From the NCBI GenBank assembly GCA_014859965.1, contig JACZKQ010000078.1, forward strand, positions 1-50,477: a stretch of 50,477 nt of DNA, given 5' to 3'. Each line of letters opens with the position of its first letter. Position 1 is the first letter of the stretch. Both the position numbers and the translations under genes were made by a program. Source of the DNA: Phycisphaerae bacterium (lineage in GTDB: Bacteria; Planctomycetota; Phycisphaerae; Sedimentisphaerales; Anaerohalosphaeraceae). Below the pieces are notes generated by a model. That model did not search any database and had not been told where the DNA came from. It saw only the letters and a list, made by a program, of their open reading frames with translations. This document shows positions 47,004 to 50,477 of the stretch, in pieces.

Positions 47004-47122
47004 CAAGGTCAAATGGAAAATGCAAAGTTTTTCTTGCGATGCGGTTCCGGCTCGGCGGCCGTGCAGTTTTCTTTGATCATTGCAAGGAGGCAGCACAGTA
47101 AGGCCGGGCGGTGAGTTTGGGC

Positions 47123-47151
47123 TTGACGGAGCGGGTTTTGCGCGGGATAAA
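47123..47151 (+). promoter_or_regulatory. Promoter candidate for rhamnulokinase
   Basis: TTGACG (47123-47128) and GATAAA (47146-47151) are 17 bases apart, 47 bases before the ATG at 47198. It is divergent from the BlaI-type promoter. Confidence 0.45.
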
Positions 47152-47197
47152 TGGGGGGTTTCTGCGGGGGATAAGCGGATTTTCAGTGGGAGCGACT

Positions 47198-48664
47198 ATG
47201 AAGACGTTTTTGGCGATTGACCTGGGTGCGGAGAGCGGACGCGGGGTGCTGGTTCATTTGGCGGGGGGGAAGGTGGAAATGGAGGAGATTCACCGGTTTG
47301 CGAATCGGCCGGTGCGGTTGGGGGGGACGCTGTACTGGGATTTCCCGTTTCTGTTTGCGGAGATACTGGCGGCGCTGAAGATATGTGCGGAGCGTGCCGT
47401 TGCGCTGGAAGCGATCGGGATCGATACGTGGGGGGTGGACTTCGGGCTGCTTGGGGCCGATGACAAACTGTTGGGGCTGCCGGTGCATTACCGCGACGGG
47501 CGAACCCAGGGGATACATGACTATTCCGACCCGATCATGAGTCGGCAGGAGGTATTTACGTCGACGTCGTGTGAGCCGTGGGCGATCAGTTCGCTGTTTC
47601 AACTGCTTGCGATGCAGCGGGACAAGTCGCCCATCCTGGCGGCGGCAAAGACGTTCCTGAATATGCCTGATCTGATCAATTTCTTTTTGACGGGCGAAAA
47701 GGCCTCAGAGAAGACGATTGTCAGCGGCGCCAACCTCATGAGCACGCAGGGGCAGTGGGCGAAGGACGTGATCACGCGGTTCAAGCTGCCGGACATCTTC
47801 GGTGCGCTCAATGAGCCGGGCACAGTGCTGGGGCCGCTGAGCGAGGCGGTGCGCGAGCAGACGGGCCTTGGGGCGGTGCCGGTGGTGGCGACGTGCGGGC
47901 ACGATACGAGCGCCGTCGCTGCGGCGGTGCCGGCGACAGGGGAGAACTGGGCGTTTTTGAGCTGCGGGACGTGGTCGATTCTTGGGCGGCTGCTGGATGC
48001 GCCGATTACGAGCGCCGAGGCGTTCAAGCTCGGCTTCTGCAACGAATATACGCTGGATGCGTGGTTTATCTGCCGGAATATTCTGGGCTTGTGGCTGGTT
48101 CAGGAGCTGCGGCGCAAGTGGGACCGGGGGGCCGATCCGTGGGATTATACGCGAATGACGGCGGAGGCGACGCAAGCGAAGTCGACGGGGATGTTCAACG
48201 TTGAGGACGGGACGCTGATGGCGCCGGCGGATATGGAGCAGGCGCAGTACGATCTGCTGGCGGCGCTGAAGCAGCCAAAGCCGGCGACGCGCGGGGAGTT
48301 AATCCGGTGCGTGCTGGAGAGTCTGGCGCTGGAGTACGCGTATCGGCTGCGGATGATCGACGGGCTGACCGGGCGAACGACGGAGACGCTTTACATGGTG
48401 GGCGGCGGGATCGCTAATACGCTGTTGTGCCAGCTTACGGCGGATGCCCTGCAGATTCCGGTGTACGCGGGGGCGGACCAGTGCACGGCGCTGGGCAATG
48501 CGCTGACGACCGCGGTGGGCATGGGCGTTCTGAAGGGGCCGGATGAGATTCGGGAGGTGATGCGGAACAGTTTTGAGCTGACGTTGTACGAGCCGCGCGA
48601 CACGCGCCTCTGGACGGAGAAACTCGACCAGTACAGACAAATCAAGTCGCTTGACAGGAGATAG
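47198..48664 (+). CDS. rhaB: Rhamnulokinase-type FGGY sugar kinase
   Basis: A 488-aa FGGY kinase. The ATP-binding phosphate loop IDLGAESGRG is at 7-16, IGIDTWGVDFGLL follows, and the C-terminal FGGY block reads LYMVGGGIANTLLCQLTADALQIPVYAG. Sequence style fits RhaB, which phosphorylates L-rhamnulose, though L-fuculose is possible because an L-fucose isomerase-like gene follows. The start at 47198 follows GGGAG by 5 bases; an in-frame GTG at 47111 would enclose the promoter. The two genes overlap in control: the next gene's ribosome site lies inside this coding sequence. Confidence 0.85.
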   Translation: MKTFLAIDLGAESGRGVLVHLAGGKVEMEEIHRFANRPVRLGGTLYWDFPFLFAEILAALKICAERAVALEAIGIDTWGVDFGLLGADDKLLGLPVHYRDGRTQGIHDYSDPIMSRQEVFTSTSCEPWAISSLFQLLAMQRDKSPILAAAKTFLNMPDLINFFLTGEKASEKTIVSGANLMSTQGQWAKDVITRFKLPDIFGALNEPGTVLGPLSEAVREQTGLGAVPVVATCGHDTSAVAAAVPATGENWAFLSCGTWSILGRLLDAPITSAEAFKLGFCNEYTLDAWFICRNILGLWLVQELRRKWDRGADPWDYTRMTAEATQAKSTGMFNVEDGTLMAPADMEQAQYDLLAALKQPKPATRGELIRCVLESLALEYAYRLRMIDGLTGRTTETLYMVGGGIANTLLCQLTADALQIPVYAGADQCTALGNALTTAVGMGVLKGPDEIREVMRNSFELTLYEPRDTRLWTEKLDQYRQIKSLDRR

Positions 48665-48668
48665 AAAC

Positions 48669-50387
48669 ATGGGACAGGCAAAGAAGCTGCCGTCGACGCG
48701 GAAGAATACCGCGCGGGTTGTGACGTTCGGGGTGTGTGCGACGGGTGATCCGCGGATCGACCAGGCTTCGCGGGACCGGGCGGCGGGTATTGTGGAGACG
48801 ATTGCGGAGGTCATCGCCGAGCAGGTGAGGATGCCGGACGGTACGGCCGTGAACGTGGTGTGGAGTCCGCTGCTGATCGACGGTGAGAAGCAGGCGGACA
48901 TCGTGGGGCGGCAGTTTGTCGAGGCGAACGTCGACGCCGTGGTGTGTGCGCCGGATACGTGGGCGTTTCCGCAGCTTACGCTGATGAGTCTGCTTGCGCA
49001 TCTGCCGGTGCAGACGCCGGTGAATATCACGTGCGGCAACAGTGCGCCCAAGCCGGGTGTGGTGTTCGCGCATGCGGTCAACGGGGCGCTGGCGCAGTCG
49101 GGTCGGCTGACGCATTTGAACGTGGGGTCGTGGCCGGACACGGGGGCCAGCCCGCAGCCCTCGGAGGCGACCGTCAAGGCGCTGGTGGACTGGTGCTATG
49201 CGGCGCTGACGTTTGCGGGGCTCAAGGGGCGGCGGGTGCTCATCTTCGGGCACGATTCGATGGGGATGGAGACGGCGCTGTCGCATGTGATTCCAACGCG
49301 GCGGACGTTCGGCATCGAGATCACGCGGCTGGATATGAAGCTGCTGGCGGACATGCTCAACAAGGGAGCGTATGACGAGAAGGAACTGCTGATGCTGCGG
49401 GCGTGGATCGAGAAGAACTTGGGCAACCGGCTCGATCTGTCGCAGCCGCATGCGATCAACAAGCTCGATCAGTCGCTGGCGATGTATTTGATCATGCGCG
49501 ACCTGATGGCGGAGATCGGGGCGGTGGGCGGCGGGTTTATGAACCAGCTCGAGTGGGGTTCGGATCTGCGCGGGATTCCGCTTCCGATTTGCGATCTGGC
49601 GGAGTCGCTGATGAACTCGACGTTCGATCATAACGGGGAGAAGGCGGCGATTCCGTTTGCGACCGAGGCGGATACACAGGGGCTGCTGACGATGCTGTTC
49701 ATGAACTGGCTGTCCGGGGGCAATCCGCCGCTGTTTATGGATTTTCGGAAGGTGTGGGAGGCCGATGAGCTTGTGAAGCTTGCGGCGAAGCTGAAGGTGA
49801 ACGTCGGCAAGAATGCCGTGTGGGCGCGCAAGGGGCTGGTGGACGGCGACAATTCGGGGTCGGCGAGCCTGAACTGGGCGGGCCGGCCGGGCGACAGCGT
49901 CAATGAAGTCCTCAAGAACATTTCGATGCCGGGTGCGGAATTGTATTACTTCCCGGGCGGGGGCAACAGCGTGACGTTCGTGACGCCGGGGGGGATCGAG
50001 GGCATCGCGGGGCGGCTGGCCTACAGCGACTTGTGCGGGATGTTCAGCATGGTGTGGGACGAGGCGTTTACGGTGGACCTGCCGAAGAAGCTTGCCGACG
50101 CAGTCGCCAGCAGCTCAAATGTGACTTGGCCGCACACGTGGGTCGTGCCGAAGCATGCATCGATGGCGGAGTACAAACAGTTTGCGCCGGCGAATCATTT
50201 TCATATGGTGTGGAACCTGGAGGCGGCGCGGCTTCAGTACTGGATGGATTTGGCGAATGTGATTTCCGCGGCGCCGTGGCAGGGACGGCCGAACTTTATC
50301 GAGGGCACGGACCGGCCGACGCCGCTGATGTACCTGATCAACGGCGGTGAGAATGAGACGAAGCGCCTTCGGGCTCGGGGAATGTGA
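48669..50387 (+). CDS. L-fucose isomerase-family enzyme
   Basis: A 572-aa ketol isomerase-like protein. The N-terminal domain has VTFGVCATGDPRIDQASRDRAAGIVE. The C-terminal part shows PICDLAESLMNSTFDHNGEKAAIPFATEAD, which corresponds to the FucI catalytic region, and the metal/substrate segment ending HFHMVWNLEAARLQYW. Isomerisation of L-fucose or a related 6-deoxysugar is likely; the exact sugar is uncertain. AGGAG at 48655-48659 lies 9 bases before the ATG at 48669, within the end of rhaB, so the pair is an operon. Confidence 0.82.
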   Translation: MGQAKKLPSTRKNTARVVTFGVCATGDPRIDQASRDRAAGIVETIAEVIAEQVRMPDGTAVNVVWSPLLIDGEKQADIVGRQFVEANVDAVVCAPDTWAFPQLTLMSLLAHLPVQTPVNITCGNSAPKPGVVFAHAVNGALAQSGRLTHLNVGSWPDTGASPQPSEATVKALVDWCYAALTFAGLKGRRVLIFGHDSMGMETALSHVIPTRRTFGIEITRLDMKLLADMLNKGAYDEKELLMLRAWIEKNLGNRLDLSQPHAINKLDQSLAMYLIMRDLMAEIGAVGGGFMNQLEWGSDLRGIPLPICDLAESLMNSTFDHNGEKAAIPFATEADTQGLLTMLFMNWLSGGNPPLFMDFRKVWEADELVKLAAKLKVNVGKNAVWARKGLVDGDNSGSASLNWAGRPGDSVNEVLKNISMPGAELYYFPGGGNSVTFVTPGGIEGIAGRLAYSDLCGMFSMVWDEAFTVDLPKKLADAVASSSNVTWPHTWVVPKHASMAEYKQFAPANHFHMVWNLEAARLQYWMDLANVISAAPWQGRPNFIEGTDRPTPLMYLINGGENETKRLRARGM

Positions 50388-50413
50388 TGGCATGTTTTCA
50401 GGGAGGTTGTGCG

Positions 50414-50477
50414 ATGAGAAGTCGGTTGGTTCTTTGCATCCTGTTGGTGTTGCTGCTGAATTCACTTGTGTTCGGGC
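50414..50477 (+). CDS. Start of a secreted protein, cut by the window end
   Basis: GGGAGG upstream and ATG at 50414 open MRSRLVLCILLVLLLNSLVFG, a typical signal peptide, and the frame stays open to the window edge. It lies 26 bases after the fucose isomerase-like gene and is probably in the same operon. Nothing can be said of the mature protein. Confidence 0.6.
   Translation, partial: MRSRLVLCILLVLLLNSLVFG

Overview
The window looks like chromosome of a GC-rich planctomycete, probably class Phycisphaerae. This is inferred from gene content, not from any rRNA. The pointers are a PQQ-type beta-propeller with signal peptide, SGNH and DUF4038/GH140-type carbohydrate enzymes, secreted LamG/Ig proteins ending in a half-dockerin GDC tail, a BlaI/M56 pair with a very long C-terminal extension, a K+-dependent membrane pyrophosphatase, a DNA topoisomerase VI A subunit, and frequent TTG/GTG starts. 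SecG and the lipoproteins indicate an ordinary bacterial envelope. I found no rRNA, tRNA, CRISPR array, prophage or intact IS element.

Layout. (1) 102-5903, minus: beta-propeller, AIM24-like protein, SGNH hydrolase, a 79-aa conserved protein overlapping a GNAT gene, and a PDZ lipoprotein. (2) 5904-6330: gene-free, holding a palindrome and a MITE-like inverted-repeat element. (3) 6331-16047, plus: membrane-anchored protein, thioredoxin reductase, sodium:solute symporter, aldo/keto reductase, purB, pyrE, a PQ-loop protein and a GAF-enzyme I. (4) 16057-21261, minus: a compact housekeeping run read as pheA, tpiA, secG, yicC, gmk, rpoZ, coaC, coaB, with CoaB and CoaC as separate genes. (5) 21486-31365, plus: methylguanine methyltransferase, argJ, hppA with a clear terminator, rsfS, argS, yjbQ, topoisomerase VI A and a phosphoesterase lipoprotein. 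On the minus strand at 28739-28837 lies an unannotated small RNA candidate with its own promoter and terminator. (6) 31405-46937, minus: CehA/McbA-type protein, a large membrane protein resembling a TIGR03546/TIGR03545 fusion, two LamG proteins, a GNAT remnant, a GH140-like enzyme, and an M56 receptor/BlaI repressor pair with two operators. (7) 47198-end, plus: rhamnulokinase, fucose isomerase-like enzyme and the start of a secreted protein.

How it fits together: the two ends are saccharolytic and secretory (glycan binding, apiosidase-like hydrolase, deoxysugar isomerase and kinase). The middle is core metabolism and translation: purine, pyrimidine, arginine, phenylalanine and CoA synthesis, glycolysis, Sec export, aminoacylation and ribosome silencing. 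The observations most worth following are the small RNA candidate, the topoisomerase VI A gene without a B subunit beside it, the fused two-gene membrane protein, the M56 receptor with tandem regulatory-like domains, the MITE-like element, and a pseudoknot-capable leader before the beta-propeller gene.
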